Origin: Atlantibacter sp. RC6
GTDB taxonomy: Bacteria > Pseudomonadota > Gammaproteobacteria > Enterobacterales > Enterobacteriaceae
Direction of reading: 5' to 3'
Assembly: GCF_014193285.1 (NCBI RefSeq)
Contig: NZ_JACHZE010000005.1
Span: forward strand, 1-64,000
Length of the DNA stretch: 64,000 bases
Shown in pieces: positions 37,479-49,607 of the stretch. Below the pieces are notes generated by a model. It saw only the letters and a list, made by a program, of their open reading frames with translations. It made no database searches and was not told the origin of the DNA. How positions within the stretch are numbered: position 1 is the first letter of the stretch; every line of letters starts with the position of its first letter. Position numbers and translations under genes: made by a program.

Positions 37479-38068
37479 TGGACGTGGTGATTCTGGATAC
37501 CGGATGCGCCAACCTGTCATCAGTGAAATGGGCGATCCAGCGCCTGGGCTATGAGCCGCAAGTGAGCCGCGACGCCGATGTGGTGCTGCGCGCCGATAAG
37601 CTTTTTCTGCCGGGCGTCGGTACTGCGCAGGCCGCGATGGACCAACTGCGCGAACGCGAATTGATCGACCTGATCAAAGCCTGCACCCAACCGGTGCTGG
37701 GGATCTGCCTCGGGATGCAACTGCTGGGTTCGCGCAGCGAGGAAAACCAGGGCGTGGAAACGTTGGGGATTATCGACCAGGCGGTGCCGAAGATGACCGA
37801 TTTCGGTCTGCCGCTGCCGCACATGGGCTGGAACCGCGTCTATCCGAAAGCGGGTAATCGCCTGTTCAACGGTATTGAGGACGGCGCGTATTTCTATTTC
37901 GTCCACAGCTACGCCATGCCGGTGAACGCTTCTACTATTGCGCAGTGCAACTACGGCGAGCCGTTTACCGCAGCGGTGCAGAAAGATAATTTTTACGGCG
38001 TGCAATTTCACCCGGAACGCTCCGGCGCGGCGGGCGCGCAGTTGCTGAAAAATTTCCTGGAGATGTAA
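37478..38068 (+). CDS. hisH: Imidazole glycerol phosphate synthase, glutaminase subunit HisH
   Basis: The 196-residue class I glutamine amidotransferase has the nucleophile Cys in [13 protein letters not shown] and the His/Glu pair in [10 protein letters not shown]. It supplies ammonia to HisF. It starts at the last base of the hisB stop codon and is followed directly by hisA. Confidence 0.98.
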   Translation: MDVVILDTGCANLSSVKWAIQRLGYEPQVSRDADVVLRADKLFLPGVGTAQAAMDQLRERELIDLIKACTQPVLGICLGMQLLGSRSEENQGVETLGIIDQAVPKMTDFGLPLPHMGWNRVYPKAGNRLFNGIEDGAYFYFVHSYAMPVNASTIAQCNYGEPFTAAVQKDNFYGVQFHPERSGAAGAQLLKNFLEM

Positions 38069-39557
<1,489 letters not shown>

Positions 39558-39564
<7 letters not shown>

Positions 39565-40157
39565 CTGAGCAACTGGATTTTGAAAAAACCGGCGGTCTGC
39601 TGCCGGTCGTAGTGCAACATGCCGTTTCCGGAGAAGTGCTGATGCTGGGATATATGAACGGCGAAGCGTTGCGCATGACTCAGGAAACCGGCAAGGTCAC
39701 ATTCTATTCGCGCACCAAACAGCGTTTGTGGACCAAGGGCGAAACCTCCGGCAACTTCCTCAATGTGGTGAGCATTACGCCGGACTGCGACAACGACACG
39801 CTGCTGGTGCTGGCAAACCCTATCGGCCCGACCTGCCACAAGGGAACTACCAGCTGCTTTGGCGATGTTCATCACCAGTGGCATTTTTTATATCAGCTGG
39901 AGCAGTTGCTGGCCGAACGCAAGCACGCCGACCCATCCAGCTCATATACCGCGAAGCTGTATGCCAGCGGCACTAAGCGCATCGCGCAGAAAGTCGGTGA
40001 AGAAGGCGTGGAAACGGCGCTCGCCGCGACGGTGAATGACCGCGAAGAACTCACGAATGAAGCGTCGGATTTGATGTATCACTTGTTGGTGCTGTTGCAG
40101 GATCAGGAGCTGGATTTAGGGGCGGTGATTGAGAATTTGCGGGGAAGGCATAAGTAG
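39558..40157 (+). CDS. hisI: Bifunctional HisI: PR-AMP cyclohydrolase / PR-ATP pyrophosphatase
   Basis: The 199-residue protein has an N-terminal cyclohydrolase domain ([39 protein letters not shown]) and a C-terminal pyrophosphatase ([32 protein letters not shown]). It is the last gene of the operon, followed by a bidirectional terminator. Confidence 0.98.
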
Positions 40158-40163
40158 GATGTG

Positions 40164-40189
40164 AAAAAGGCCGGGTGACCGGCCTTTTT
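40164..40189. terminator. Bidirectional terminator between hisI and gnd
   Basis: AAAAAGGCCGG (40164-40174) and CCGGCCTTTTT (40179-40189) pair perfectly around a 4-base loop. It ends the his operon and, on the other strand, gnd. Confidence 0.9.
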
Positions 40190-40205
40190 ATTGGCAATAA
40201 AGAAA

Positions 40206-41618
40206 TTAATCTTCCATCCACTCAGTGTGGAACACACCTTCTTTATCAGTACGCTTATAGGTATGCGCACCAAAGTAGTCACGCTGCGCCTGAATCAGGT
40301 TTGCAGGCAGTACGGCAGCGCGGTAGCTGTCGTAATAAGCGATAGCGGCAGAGAAGGTCGGCGTAGGAATACCATTCTGTACGGCATATGCCACCACATC
40401 ACGCAGCGCTTGCTGGTAATCGTCGGCCGCTTTTTTAAAGTACGGCGCTAACAGCAGGTTTGCGATAGAAGGGTTCTCAGCATAAGCATCGGTGATTTTC
40501 TGCAGGAACTGCGCGCGAATAATGCAACCCGCACGGAAGATTTTAGCGATCTCGCCGTAATTAAGATTCCAGTTATTTTCTTCCGAGGCGGCACGCAGCT
40601 GCGAGAATCCCTGAGCGTAAGAAACGATCTTACCGAGGTACAAAGCGCGGCGCACTTTCTCAATGAATTCTGCTTTATCGCCAGTAAATGGCTTAGCTTC
40701 TGGACCGCTCAGCACTTTGGACGCCGCAACGCGTTGCTCTTTCAGGGAGGAGATGTAGCGCGCGAATACCGACTCAGTGATTAGCGACAGCGGCTCGCCA
40801 AGATCCAGAGAGCTCTGGCTGGTCCATTTACCGGTACCTTTATTAGCAGCTTCGTCAAGGATCACATCGACCAGATAGATTCCATCTTCATCTTTCTTCG
40901 TGAAAATATCTTTAGTGATGTCGATCAGGTAGCTGCTCAACTCACCTTTGTTCCACTCGGTAAAGGTTTCTGCCAGTTCCGGGTTAGAGAGGTTCAGGCC
41001 ATGCTTGAGCAGGGAGTAAGCTTCTGCGATAAGCTGCATATCACCGTACTCGATACCGTTGTGAACCATTTTCACATAGTGGCCTGCGCCATCTGCGCCG
41101 ATATAGGTTACACACGGCTCGCCATCTTCAGCTACGGCTGCGATTTGTTTCAGGATAGGTGCAACCAGTTCATAGGCTTCTTTCTGGCCGCCAGGCATGA
41201 TAGAAGGGCCTTTCAGCGCGCCCTCTTCGCCGCCTGAAACGCCAGTACCGATGAAATTAAAGCCTTCAGCAGATAGTTCACGGTTACGGCGGATGGTGTC
41301 GTGGAAGAAGGTGTTACCGCCATCAATGATGATGTCGCCTTTATCCAGATAAGGTTTCAGGGATTCAATGGCTTTATCGGTGCCTTCACCCGCCTTCACC
41401 ATCAACAGGATACGACGCGGCGTTTCAAGGGATTCAACAAACTCCTGCACCGTATAGTAAGGCACGAGTTTTTTGCCCGGATTTTCGGCAACGACTTCTT
41501 CGGTTTTTTCACGGGAGCGGTTGAAAATGGATACGGTATAGCCACGGCTTTCGATGTTCAGCGCCAGGTTGCGCCCCATCACTGCCATACCGACAACGCC
41601 GATCTGTTGCTTGGACAT
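40206..41618 (-). CDS. gnd: 6-phosphogluconate dehydrogenase Gnd
   Basis: The 470-residue enzyme begins [26 protein letters not shown] (NADP-binding) and has the catalytic-site segments [22 protein letters not shown] and [14 protein letters not shown]. It ends near FHTEWMED. It oxidatively decarboxylates 6-phosphogluconate in the pentose phosphate pathway. gnd flanks the O-antigen locus in enterobacteria and is exchanged with it. Here it abuts hisI directly, with no ugd or wzz between. Confidence 0.97.
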   Translation of the reverse strand: MSKQQIGVVGMAVMGRNLALNIESRGYTVSIFNRSREKTEEVVAENPGKKLVPYYTVQEFVESLETPRRILLMVKAGEGTDKAIESLKPYLDKGDIIIDGGNTFFHDTIRRNRELSAEGFNFIGTGVSGGEEGALKGPSIMPGGQKEAYELVAPILKQIAAVAEDGEPCVTYIGADGAGHYVKMVHNGIEYGDMQLIAEAYSLLKHGLNLSNPELAETFTEWNKGELSSYLIDITKDIFTKKDEDGIYLVDVILDEAANKGTGKWTSQSSLDLGEPLSLITESVFARYISSLKEQRVAASKVLSGPEAKPFTGDKAEFIEKVRRALYLGKIVSYAQGFSQLRAASEENNWNLNYGEIAKIFRAGCIIRAQFLQKITDAYAENPSIANLLLAPYFKKAADDYQQALRDVVAYAVQNGIPTPTFSAAIAYYDSYRAAVLPANLIQAQRDYFGAHTYKRTDKEGVFHTEWMED

Positions 41619-41824
41619 TATTTACTCCTGTCAGGTGTGAATTACGCCGCCTCTGGAAGGCAACGCTTTAGCTAAAACATATTAACGTAGATGATGAAAG
41701 TAAGAAAGAAGAGTGAAAGAATCCATCATAAAATGAACAATATACACAATTTTTTTACTTATATTGTATTACTTAATTTTTTTAATCCACCGATATGCTG
41801 TTAGCACTTTTTTAATCAAACCAC

Positions 41825-42640
41825 TCAGAACCATCGCCAATGATGAATATTGAAAAAAAGCACCATAGATTTAAAAAATAGCATAATGTGCTTTATCCCT
41901 TTTCGCGCAGCAAACCCACCATGATGTATTATTTTGACCTGTGGCACGTATGCAATATCGCAGAATTCTTTAACACGGATGCTGAGATCAAAATCTTCAA
42001 AGTAAAGAAAATAGCGCTCATCAAAACCACCACACTTGTTCCATATCTCATTTCTGAAAAACATAAAACAGCCACTGACCATGGGAGGATTGATATAGAT
42101 TGAATGGTCATCGATTTCATTAACCATTTCGTATTCATCAAGTTTAGCCTTGAATAACTTCCGAATGCTTTTGGGAGCAAAACCACGTAGTAGCAATATA
42201 AATACCGATGGGTATTTTTTACATAACCGCTGAACCTTTCCATCCGACCAGGTAACGTGCGGTGTCAGTAAGCCACAATTTTTATTATTTAAAAGATACT
42301 CCACAGATTTTTCAATAGCATATTTATCCATCGTTAAATCCGGATTTAATACTAAATGAAAAGTAGAGTTTAATCCAAGCGTGCAATTATGCGCTTTGCC
42401 AAATCCAACGTTGTGTTTTTTGCGTATGTATGTAGCGACGTCAGGATTAAAAAAACCGTATATATAATTTTCACTTACAGCAGAAACTTCGTTTTCTGGA
42501 GTATTATCAATAATGTAGACATGGTGCGAAATATTTACATGCGATAAACTCAGCGCTAAACTTCGTAAGGTCTCACTTAGCTGCTCCAGGAGTGGTTTAT
42601 AAACAACCAAAGAAATTGTCAATTCTGCTGCTTTATTCAT
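41825..42640 (-). CDS. GT2 glycosyltransferase, rhamnosyltransferase-like
   Basis: The 271-residue GT-A family 2 protein has an N-terminal LTISLVVYKPLLEQL strand, an NVGFGKAHNCTL segment, HLVLNPDLTM as the metal-binding region, and CGGFDERYFLYFEDFDLSIRVKE as the acceptor/catalytic block. This pattern is that of dTDP-rhamnosyl transferases of the WbbL type. It is cytoplasmic or membrane-peripheral. It is the last gene of the O-antigen operon. dTDP-L-rhamnose from the rml genes is the likely donor; the linkage cannot be read from sequence. Confidence 0.75.
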   Translation of the reverse strand: MNKAAELTISLVVYKPLLEQLSETLRSLALSLSHVNISHHVYIIDNTPENEVSAVSENYIYGFFNPDVATYIRKKHNVGFGKAHNCTLGLNSTFHLVLNPDLTMDKYAIEKSVEYLLNNKNCGLLTPHVTWSDGKVQRLCKKYPSVFILLLRGFAPKSIRKLFKAKLDEYEMVNEIDDHSIYINPPMVSGCFMFFRNEIWNKCGGFDERYFLYFEDFDLSIRVKEFCDIAYVPQVKIIHHGGFAARKGIKHIMLFFKSMVLFFNIHHWRWF

Positions 42641-42655
42641 TCAGATCACTTACAC

Positions 42656-43744
42656 TTATTTCATTATGGTATTTTTAAATAATTCAGCAAATCTCATATC
42701 CCATGTCACATGGTGGATATCAGATGGGCTGAAATAAAGTGAGTTGGTCGGTAAGTTGAACGGGCAAGCTGTAGTGCTGTTTTCAGTATCTGCATGATGC
42801 CAGGACATTTCTCCAAACTTTGTTGAAAGGATGGGTAACCCACTTGAACGATACTCATAATATTTAATGGGATCAACATAATGGGTAATGTCGTTGTCCA
42901 GAAAAGGAATGAGCCCAACATCTATTTCTGACAAAAAGCCAGGAACATCGTCATGAGAAATTGCTTTATCAAAAATGATATTCGTTGGTAATTCTCTCGG
43001 TTTTAATGTTTTTAGAGGTCCAACAAGGCGAATTTTATGCTGAGGATGTAAATTGGCTAGTTCAACAACCCATTTCCAGTCAAACCAACTGGCAATTGTT
43101 CCGACATAACCAAAGGTAAGAGTATCCTCACCTAATTTTTTAGTATTCTTTCGCTTTTGCGCAAAACCTGGCGTACAGGCATTAAGACATAGTTGTACTT
43201 TGTTTGCCTGATGAGCGAATTTTTTTTGCAGAGGATGACTAGTGCAAAGAATATTATCGACTATATCAACAATATTCTCTTCTATCTTAGTCATGCTCTT
43301 TGAAGAGTAACCCGAAAAAAAAGCAGGATAATTATCCATTGCATCAAATACAATTCGCCGCCATGAATGTTTTTTACAAAGCTCGACTGCTAATAAACTG
43401 GGTTTGCCTATGACAATTATTGTATTTTCATCTTTAAAATCAGCAATTTTTTTAATTATCTGATGCAACGATTTGAAATTAATAAGCTTAAAAAGTTGGT
43501 GAAAGGGTTCCAGGGGAAATACAGGCTGTACTGACTCGACGTGTAAATTTGCGAGCTCAAGTCGGCCGGCGGGTTCTTTGGCATGTCTCCCCGGCACGAA
43601 ATCCTGCAAACCAGGAAGTCGTCCGGGATATGGGTTAATCCAAAGGACTTCATTGACTCCAGCATGCAAAGCATGCTGGATAAAATAATGTGGCCTTTGG
43701 CTCATGCTAGCCCAGGGTACAGGAGATAAATATACGAGCTTCAA
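42656..43744 (-). CDS. GT-B glycosyltransferase of the O-antigen locus
   Basis: The 362-residue protein begins KLVYLSPVPWASMSQRPHYF and has GT-B features: FDAMDNYPAFF in the first half, and FGYVGTIASWFDWKWVVELAN and DVGLIPFLDNDITHYVDPIKYYEYRSSGLPI in the second. It resembles GT1/GT4 transferases of polysaccharide loci, TuaH-like. The start is a TTG overlapping the wecB stop (TTGA), which keeps the conserved N-terminal block. ATG at 43705 is the alternative. Donor and acceptor are unknown. Confidence 0.7.
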   Translation of the reverse strand: MKLVYLSPVPWASMSQRPHYFIQHALHAGVNEVLWINPYPGRLPGLQDFVPGRHAKEPAGRLELANLHVESVQPVFPLEPFHQLFKLINFKSLHQIIKKIADFKDENTIIVIGKPSLLAVELCKKHSWRRIVFDAMDNYPAFFSGYSSKSMTKIEENIVDIVDNILCTSHPLQKKFAHQANKVQLCLNACTPGFAQKRKNTKKLGEDTLTFGYVGTIASWFDWKWVVELANLHPQHKIRLVGPLKTLKPRELPTNIIFDKAISHDDVPGFLSEIDVGLIPFLDNDITHYVDPIKYYEYRSSGLPILSTKFGEMSWHHADTENSTTACPFNLPTNSLYFSPSDIHHVTWDMRFAELFKNTIMK

Positions 43745-44847
43745 CGTTGAGCCTGTTCAAAATATGCACGTACTATCTGAACAATCCTTTCGCTGGAGTT
43801 ACCATCCCCATAAGGGGAAGCACCTTTAGCCATGGCACGATAAGCATCCACATTATCAAGCAGAATTGACGCTTCATTAACGATGTCCTGCTTTTCAGTA
43901 CCGATTAATTTAACAACGCCTTCGGTGACCGCTTCAGGCCGCTCAGTATCTCTTCTTAATACCAGTACGGGTTTTCCTAATGCCGGTGCTTCTTCCTGAA
44001 CACCACCGGAATCCGTCAAAATGATATAGGCCTTTTTCATTGCAGATACGAACGGACCATAATCAAACGGAGAAACCAGTTTTATGCGGTCATGATTAAG
44101 CAGATATTCATCAACGACATTGCGAATATTCGGGTTTGGATGAACAGGGAAGACAACACAAATATCTTCGTATTTCTTTACCAACTCAAGTATTGCCTGG
44201 CATGTATTGATGATAGGTTGCCCAAAGTTTTCACGTCTATGCGAAGTGACTAATACCATTCGCTTATCTTCAGGGATATCAACCTCAAGGGGAAAGTCTT
44301 TTTGCGCAGTGGCAAGTAAAGCATCAATAACCGTATTGCCGGTTACAAAAATCTGCTCCGGTTTCATTGCTTCACGGAGAAGATTGTTTTTTGAAACTTC
44401 CGTGGGAGCAAAATGCAGACAGGCCAGGTTCCCCGCTAATATTCTGTTCGCTTCTTCCGGGAATGGAGAATACAAATCGTGTGTTCTTAACCCTGCCTCA
44501 AGATGCGCAAAGGGAATTTTCTGATAAAAACAGGCTAATGCTGTGACAAAAACTGTTGTCGTATCACCCTGACCAATTACCAGATCGGGCTTAGCTTCTG
44601 TAAGAATTTTATCAATGCCGACGATTAATCTTGAAGTCAATTCAGGTAATGTCTGACCCGGCTGCATGATGTTGAGATCGTAATCAGCCTGAATATCAAA
44701 TAGTGAAAAAGCCTGATCAAGGAGATCCCTGTGCTGTGCTGTAGCAAGTACACAGACTTCAAAATCTTCACATTTTTTAAAAGCGTTTACTACTGGCGCC
44801 ATTTTTATTGCTTCTGGTCTGGTGCCAATCACACACATAACTTTCAT
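43741..44847 (-). CDS. wecB: UDP-N-acetylglucosamine 2-epimerase (WecB type)
   Basis: The 368-residue enzyme has the WecB motifs VIGTRPEAIKMAPVV at the N-terminus, HLEAGLRTHDLYSPFPEEANR in the middle, and LTDSGGVQEEAPALGKPVLVLR near the C-terminus. It makes UDP-ManNAc from UDP-GlcNAc. No wecC partner (ManNAc dehydrogenase) is present, so ManNAc itself may be the O-unit sugar. A housekeeping wecB presumably sits in the ECA locus, so this would be a locus-specific copy. GAGGT precedes the ATG. Confidence 0.85.
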   Translation of the reverse strand: MKVMCVIGTRPEAIKMAPVVNAFKKCEDFEVCVLATAQHRDLLDQAFSLFDIQADYDLNIMQPGQTLPELTSRLIVGIDKILTEAKPDLVIGQGDTTTVFVTALACFYQKIPFAHLEAGLRTHDLYSPFPEEANRILAGNLACLHFAPTEVSKNNLLREAMKPEQIFVTGNTVIDALLATAQKDFPLEVDIPEDKRMVLVTSHRRENFGQPIINTCQAILELVKKYEDICVVFPVHPNPNIRNVVDEYLLNHDRIKLVSPFDYGPFVSAMKKAYIILTDSGGVQEEAPALGKPVLVLRRDTERPEAVTEGVVKLIGTEKQDIVNEASILLDNVDAYRAMAKGASPYGDGNSSERIVQIVRAYFEQAQR

Positions 44848-44864
44848 AAAATACCTCGATAATC

Positions 44865-46178
44865 CTATTTGCGGCTAGATTCAACAGCATCTTTAGTGGC
44901 TTGTAAGAAGGCATAACCATACTCTCGGTCTGGTTCCAGGTAAGCCCCCTCCCCCCATTCGTTCCAGGCATTAATAAAAATCAGATTATCTTCGAGATCA
45001 TCACGCTGATAGGACTCTCCAATGACATCTTCCAGCCATTGCTTATATAAAGCTGGAGAAGAATTCTGGAAAATCATCCCTTTATTGTTACGACGGGCTG
45101 TGTTATCCCACATCGGCATAACAGCACGATAAAGTTTATTATGGTTATATTTAAAATATTTTTTCTCTACCACAATATCTTTATAATCTAAAACGAGGCC
45201 TTCAAATTTAGGCTGGATAAAATCAATTTCTGCTGTAATGTCTTTACAATGTTTGAAAACAGTACCTGGATGGAATTCGCTTTGCGCATCGAAACCTAAT
45301 GCAATAAGATCCTGATCCCAGGTATGTTCTTTAACACCAATGATGTGAATATCTTCAATACCTGCCTCGCGGCACTTTTCACGCCAGTACTGAAGGACAT
45401 TTTTGCAATCTGGAATGAATGAAGGACGATAAACTGTTAATACAGGTTTACCCGCCACTTTGATATAACGAGGGTCTTGCATGTAACGGATCGTGCTTGC
45501 GATGAATGCTTTGTAGCTTTCAACACTGTCACTTTGCTTCATAAGGATTTCACCACAGGTTCCGTCAAATCTGCGGGTCCAGGATTCATTCGCCCAGCAT
45601 AAAGAAAAAGGAATATCTATATCTGGGTTCGCCATGAACAGATCTAGCGGTTGCTCTAATAAGCGAGCGCCGTCAAACCAGTAGTAATAAAATGAAAATC
45701 CGTATACGCCATATTTTTTAGCAAGTTCGACTTGTCTTAACATGTTTTCTTTCAGGCGCAGGTCATAAAACCCTAATTCGCCAGGCAATCTTGGTTGGGC
45801 ATGCCCAACATATTGGGGTTTAGCGCGGCATACGTTATTCCATTCTGTTACACCTTTGCCCCACCATTCATCATTCTCTTTGTTTGGGTGAAACTGAGTA
45901 AGATAATAGGCGATGATTTTAGCGTCAGAATCCTGGCGAATATAATTAGCATCAGTTTCTGCAACATACTCTTCTGATTCAGGCTTCGCAGAATCAAGCA
46001 CCTGCTTGATATAAGCATCCTTGAGAGCCATTCTGTCATCAGGGGTAATAGCGCTCTCATCCCGCACAGCATCGCGCAGTTTTCTTCTGATGCTCCCAAT
46101 GAAAGCCTCTTTTTTATCATCACTGAATGGCAGTCGCCAATAAATATGCTTGATTGTTTGATAAAGCTTGGACTTCAT
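44865..46178 (-). CDS. WbsX-like glycan enzyme (GH99-like)
   Basis: The 437-residue protein contains the WbsX domain pattern: IIAYYLTQFHPNKENDEWWGKGVTEWNNV near residue 88, GVYGFSFYYYWFDGARLLEQP, and FSLCWANESWTRRFDG. The C-terminus has the family's FINAWNEWGEGAYLEPD. The domain is a GH99-like barrel often found in O-antigen loci and described as a glycosyltransferase by association; the activity is not proven. It lies between the chain-terminator fusion and wecB with 3-17 bp gaps. Confidence 0.75.
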   Translation of the reverse strand: MKSKLYQTIKHIYWRLPFSDDKKEAFIGSIRRKLRDAVRDESAITPDDRMALKDAYIKQVLDSAKPESEEYVAETDANYIRQDSDAKIIAYYLTQFHPNKENDEWWGKGVTEWNNVCRAKPQYVGHAQPRLPGELGFYDLRLKENMLRQVELAKKYGVYGFSFYYYWFDGARLLEQPLDLFMANPDIDIPFSLCWANESWTRRFDGTCGEILMKQSDSVESYKAFIASTIRYMQDPRYIKVAGKPVLTVYRPSFIPDCKNVLQYWREKCREAGIEDIHIIGVKEHTWDQDLIALGFDAQSEFHPGTVFKHCKDITAEIDFIQPKFEGLVLDYKDIVVEKKYFKYNHNKLYRAVMPMWDNTARRNNKGMIFQNSSPALYKQWLEDVIGESYQRDDLEDNLIFINAWNEWGEGAYLEPDREYGYAFLQATKDAVESSRK

Positions 46179-46181
46179 TTA

Positions 46182-49100
46182 TTACCCCTTGTTTACAACA
46201 TTATTAACACTAATACCAACCAACTCTAAATAATCGATGGTTTTTGACTGCCAGGAGTTTTCCACCGCCTCAGTCTGGAGAGTTAATTGATAATCAGCAT
46301 TACTCTTTAACGTGACAGCTTTTTTAAGATTTGCTACAAAAGTTTCATGATCTTCAGCTTCTGCAATCAAACAACTTTTATATTTGAGGCATTCCACCAG
46401 ATCGGTTGTAACAACGGGCTTACCTAACGCCATATACTCAAAAAGTTTTACTGGTGACACAGATTCTGTCAGCTTATATTTTTTAAATGGCAAAATGCCG
46501 ATATCATAATAATAAGCATATTGAGGAAGTTCAAAGTAGGATTTGCTTCCAAGGAAGTAAACATTATCCTTTTCCAGCAAACCGCTTTCTCTCATAGAAC
46601 TATCGTGTTCATAGCCAATCAACAGAAGGACAAAATTATCTACATCAGCTATCTTATTCAATAATTCGTAATCTAACCATTTTGCCAGAGCACCATGGTA
46701 GCCAATAACAATTTTATCCTTGTCTATAATGTTGACAAGATCGGCGGGCATTGTTTTTGGTGTTTTTTGCCAGTGTGATATATCAACGCCATTGGTAGAG
46801 AGCTGCATATTTTTATTTCTATATGAAGCTACTTCTTCGTATAATTTAGTTGCAGTAGCGACAACATAAATAGATTCATTACTTAGAATCCATTTGTGAC
46901 GCTCAACAACAAATTCTGGGAAAGTACCAATAATTTCTTCGCTGATTTCGTCGATATATTCATAAACAACTTTGCAGCCTATTTCCTGGAATTTGATCAG
47001 TTCATCAATCGACGTCGCCATGTCAATAGATTGTACCCGGACGACTTTCACTGCGGTTTTATTTGCTTCAAGAGCCTCTTTGATGCGTAAGTTGATAATT
47101 GCATCAAGAGCGTCAAAAACATAGACATTATCTTTTGTTCTATCATATACAAAAAGATCTTTATCTACCTGAATATGACCGCCGTAGAGTGCCAGCCCAC
47201 CAAGTTGAGCAGATTGAAGCGAGAGATGCTGGAAACGTTGAAATAAAGGCGTATTCCATCCCATGGGTACATGGAACAAATCAATGAAATTTTTCTCATT
47301 TTTAATGAGCTGTTCAATTTCATTAATTCTGCGTGAATAGAGTTTATTTTTATTTACTTTACGAAGATAATTATTCGATAAAGTCCATGCTGTTTTTACT
47401 GAAAGTGGAACAGCTTTGATAACGCCATGTCTACGCACACCTTTGTAACCCCGAATAATTACATAGTTAATTTTGCTATTTGGATTACTATATAATTTAT
47501 TCGAGGCATAGGATTTTACTTTATTGAGTGCAGTACGAACGCGTCGTAAAGGAGCTGTTACTTTCCAACTTAAAGAGGTTTTAAGCAATTGCTCATTTAA
47601 CCGTAGATGCTCTATTTGATTATACAGAGCATAAATACCGCGCTGCTGCTCTTCTTTTTCAAATGTTAAAGAATCAAAAGAACTGCATTTTTCACTAAAA
47701 TCTTTATTCAAACCTTCGATTAATAAGGTTTGTTCTTGATAAACATTGTTCAACTCTGCTAATTGTTCATTAAGCTTAATAATGAGATTCTGCTGGCTTT
47801 CAAACTCAGCCCTGCTAATTTCAAGTTGATTATTTAATAATTCAATTTGATGTGATTTTGCAGATAGTACATTATTAGCATGCATAACCTCTTCTACCAG
47901 AGGGCGTGTTCTAATTAACTGCGTTGAATACCAATTTCTGAGCTGATCTTTATCAAGACTGGTAACAAGACTTTGTAATTCGGCTTCAAAAATGCCGAAA
48001 TTTTCAATCTCCGCATCGGTAATGTTACACTCAAGAGCGTTGAAACATAGTTGAACGAACTCCAGTCTATTAAGACCATTAACTCGTTCATTATAACCGA
48101 ATCGCGTATTTGACTGAATAGTAATTAACAGTGTTCTAAAAACTAACCAGCCTAATGAAATACTTCCTTTGTACTTCCATTCCTGATCGATTAATTTCCA
48201 TTCAGCATCATTATTGGAAATAATGATATTCTGCGGGATACAATCAATCAATGCCCCATCTACTTCTTGTTTAAGTAAATCTGGTGAATACTCGAACGTT
48301 TGTGAGGAATGAAGTTTGAGAATGTAAAGAATATAATCCTTCAGAAGAGAAATGAACTCTTCTAAAGGCCAATAATCTTTTGATACTGTGTCTGATATTT
48401 TATCATTGAGTGACTGCCCGTTAACATACGAACTAACCGAATCTAATTGGTTGACCAAATTGCCTACCTGTTCAGTTAATTTTTCTTCAGACGTCATTCT
48501 CGAAGTGACAACATTGATCGTATTATTATGACCGACAGTAAATACACTTTGTTTACAAAATTTTCTGCGTCTTGAAGCGCTGTAATGAAACGCGATAAAT
48601 TTATCATCGACAACTTTATTTGTAAGATCTTCCTGACTGGCAACAATCAGAAATGAGTTTGACATATCCATTGTCAACTTATTTTCATTAACAACTTTCC
48701 ACGCCTTTTCTTGAGAAAAGAATAAATAGTTAGGAAGTTGATAATCTTTTAATGCATTTTCAACTGCAAAAACGGATGCATTAAATCCTTCTGTATCAAA
48801 CGCTGAATCAGAAACAATTGAATTTGGCGTTTTGTAATCCGGGAATGGCGCAAAAAACTTCTGCGTAATTAACCCCGCACTTTCTATTAGCTTAGTGATA
48901 GCGACTTTGCCGAAAGTTACAGGTTCTTTTTTAGTATATCGTCCTTCAACACCATACATGATTTTCCAGACATGATCCTCTGGCGAACCCGCAAAATATT
49001 TCAAGCCCAGCTGGTTCTCAATCGCAATGATTAAAATGCCATCAGGTTTGAGCATGTTGCGAATCGCTTCCAGCATTGTTTTGGCTGGGTTGTCGGAATC

Positions 49101-49607
49101 AGTGAATAAATTTGCGTACTCTAAAACGCCGATAAGCGTTATAACGTCAAATTTAGTCTCTGTATGGAAATCAGAAAATTTCTCGGCAAGCACCGTGACA
49201 TTATTCAAATCACGGGTACGTGAACGTGCTATTTGTGCACGTCGTAAAGAGCCTTCAAGCGCAAGGACATTTGCACCACACTCACCCAAATAACGGGTAA
49301 TCGCACCGCAGCCTGCGCCTATTTCGAGCACATCTGCGTCCTGCAGTGTGGTAGCAAATGGGCGAAGGATATTTGAGCGCTGTGAGCCAAGGTGATAAAT
49401 AGTTGGCCAATCAATACATTGGTGTCTTAACTCATCAGAGAGAACAGTGATATCTTGTGCGTTTTTGATAATTGATAAAATGTTTTCTTCGATCTGATCG
49501 CCATCGCTATAATTAATGCTTTGATAATTTGGATTTTTATAAATACCAGAGTCATTATCAAAAATATATTTTTTGGTATCAAATAAATTACTCATGGAAT
49601 TATCCAT
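46182..49607 (-). CDS. WbdD-like methyltransferase/kinase/coiled-coil protein fused to a glycosyltransferase
   Basis: The 1141-residue chain has at least four parts. Residues about 85-210 are a class I methyltransferase with motif I VLEIGAGCGAITRYLGE. About 300-560 resemble the WbdD kinase module, ending PQNIIISNNDAEWKLIDQEW. About 600-700 are coiled coil followed by SLSWKVTAPLRRVRTAL. About 780-1135 are a GT4-type transferase with IGYHGALAKWLDYELLNKIA and a nucleotide-sugar block SVSPVKLFEYMALGKPVV. WbdD ends ABC-type O chains by methylation or phosphorylation and its coiled coil sets length. A fused glycosyltransferase would couple polymerisation or capping to that ruler. It overlaps wzt by 8 bases; an ATG at 49595 is also possible. 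Confidence 0.75.
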   Translation of the reverse strand: MDNSMSNLFDTKKYIFDNDSGIYKNPNYQSINYSDGDQIEENILSIIKNAQDITVLSDELRHQCIDWPTIYHLGSQRSNILRPFATTLQDADVLEIGAGCGAITRYLGECGANVLALEGSLRRAQIARSRTRDLNNVTVLAEKFSDFHTETKFDVITLIGVLEYANLFTDSDNPAKTMLEAIRNMLKPDGILIIAIENQLGLKYFAGSPEDHVWKIMYGVEGRYTKKEPVTFGKVAITKLIESAGLITQKFFAPFPDYKTPNSIVSDSAFDTEGFNASVFAVENALKDYQLPNYLFFSQEKAWKVVNENKLTMDMSNSFLIVASQEDLTNKVVDDKFIAFHYSASRRRKFCKQSVFTVGHNNTINVVTSRMTSEEKLTEQVGNLVNQLDSVSSYVNGQSLNDKISDTVSKDYWPLEEFISLLKDYILYILKLHSSQTFEYSPDLLKQEVDGALIDCIPQNIIISNNDAEWKLIDQEWKYKGSISLGWLVFRTLLITIQSNTRFGYNERVNGLNRLEFVQLCFNALECNITDAEIENFGIFEAELQSLVTSLDKDQLRNWYSTQLIRTRPLVEEVMHANNVLSAKSHQIELLNNQLEISRAEFESQQNLIIKLNEQLAELNNVYQEQTLLIEGLNKDFSEKCSSFDSLTFEKEEQQRGIYALYNQIEHLRLNEQLLKTSLSWKVTAPLRRVRTALNKVKSYASNKLYSNPNSKINYVIIRGYKGVRRHGVIKAVPLSVKTAWTLSNNYLRKVNKNKLYSRRINEIEQLIKNEKNFIDLFHVPMGWNTPLFQRFQHLSLQSAQLGGLALYGGHIQVDKDLFVYDRTKDNVYVFDALDAIINLRIKEALEANKTAVKVVRVQSIDMATSIDELIKFQEIGCKVVYEYIDEISEEIIGTFPEFVVERHKWILSNESIYVVATATKLYEEVASYRNKNMQLSTNGVDISHWQKTPKTMPADLVNIIDKDKIVIGYHGALAKWLDYELLNKIADVDNFVLLLIGYEHDSSMRESGLLEKDNVYFLGSKSYFELPQYAYYYDIGILPFKKYKLTESVSPVKLFEYMALGKPVVTTDLVECLKYKSCLIAEAEDHETFVANLKKAVTLKSNADYQLTLQTEAVENSWQSKTIDYLELVGISVNNVVNKG

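Noticed and set aside
36456-37520. 354-codon minus-strand frame opposite hisB
   Set aside because: Shadow of the highly conserved hisB coding sequence.
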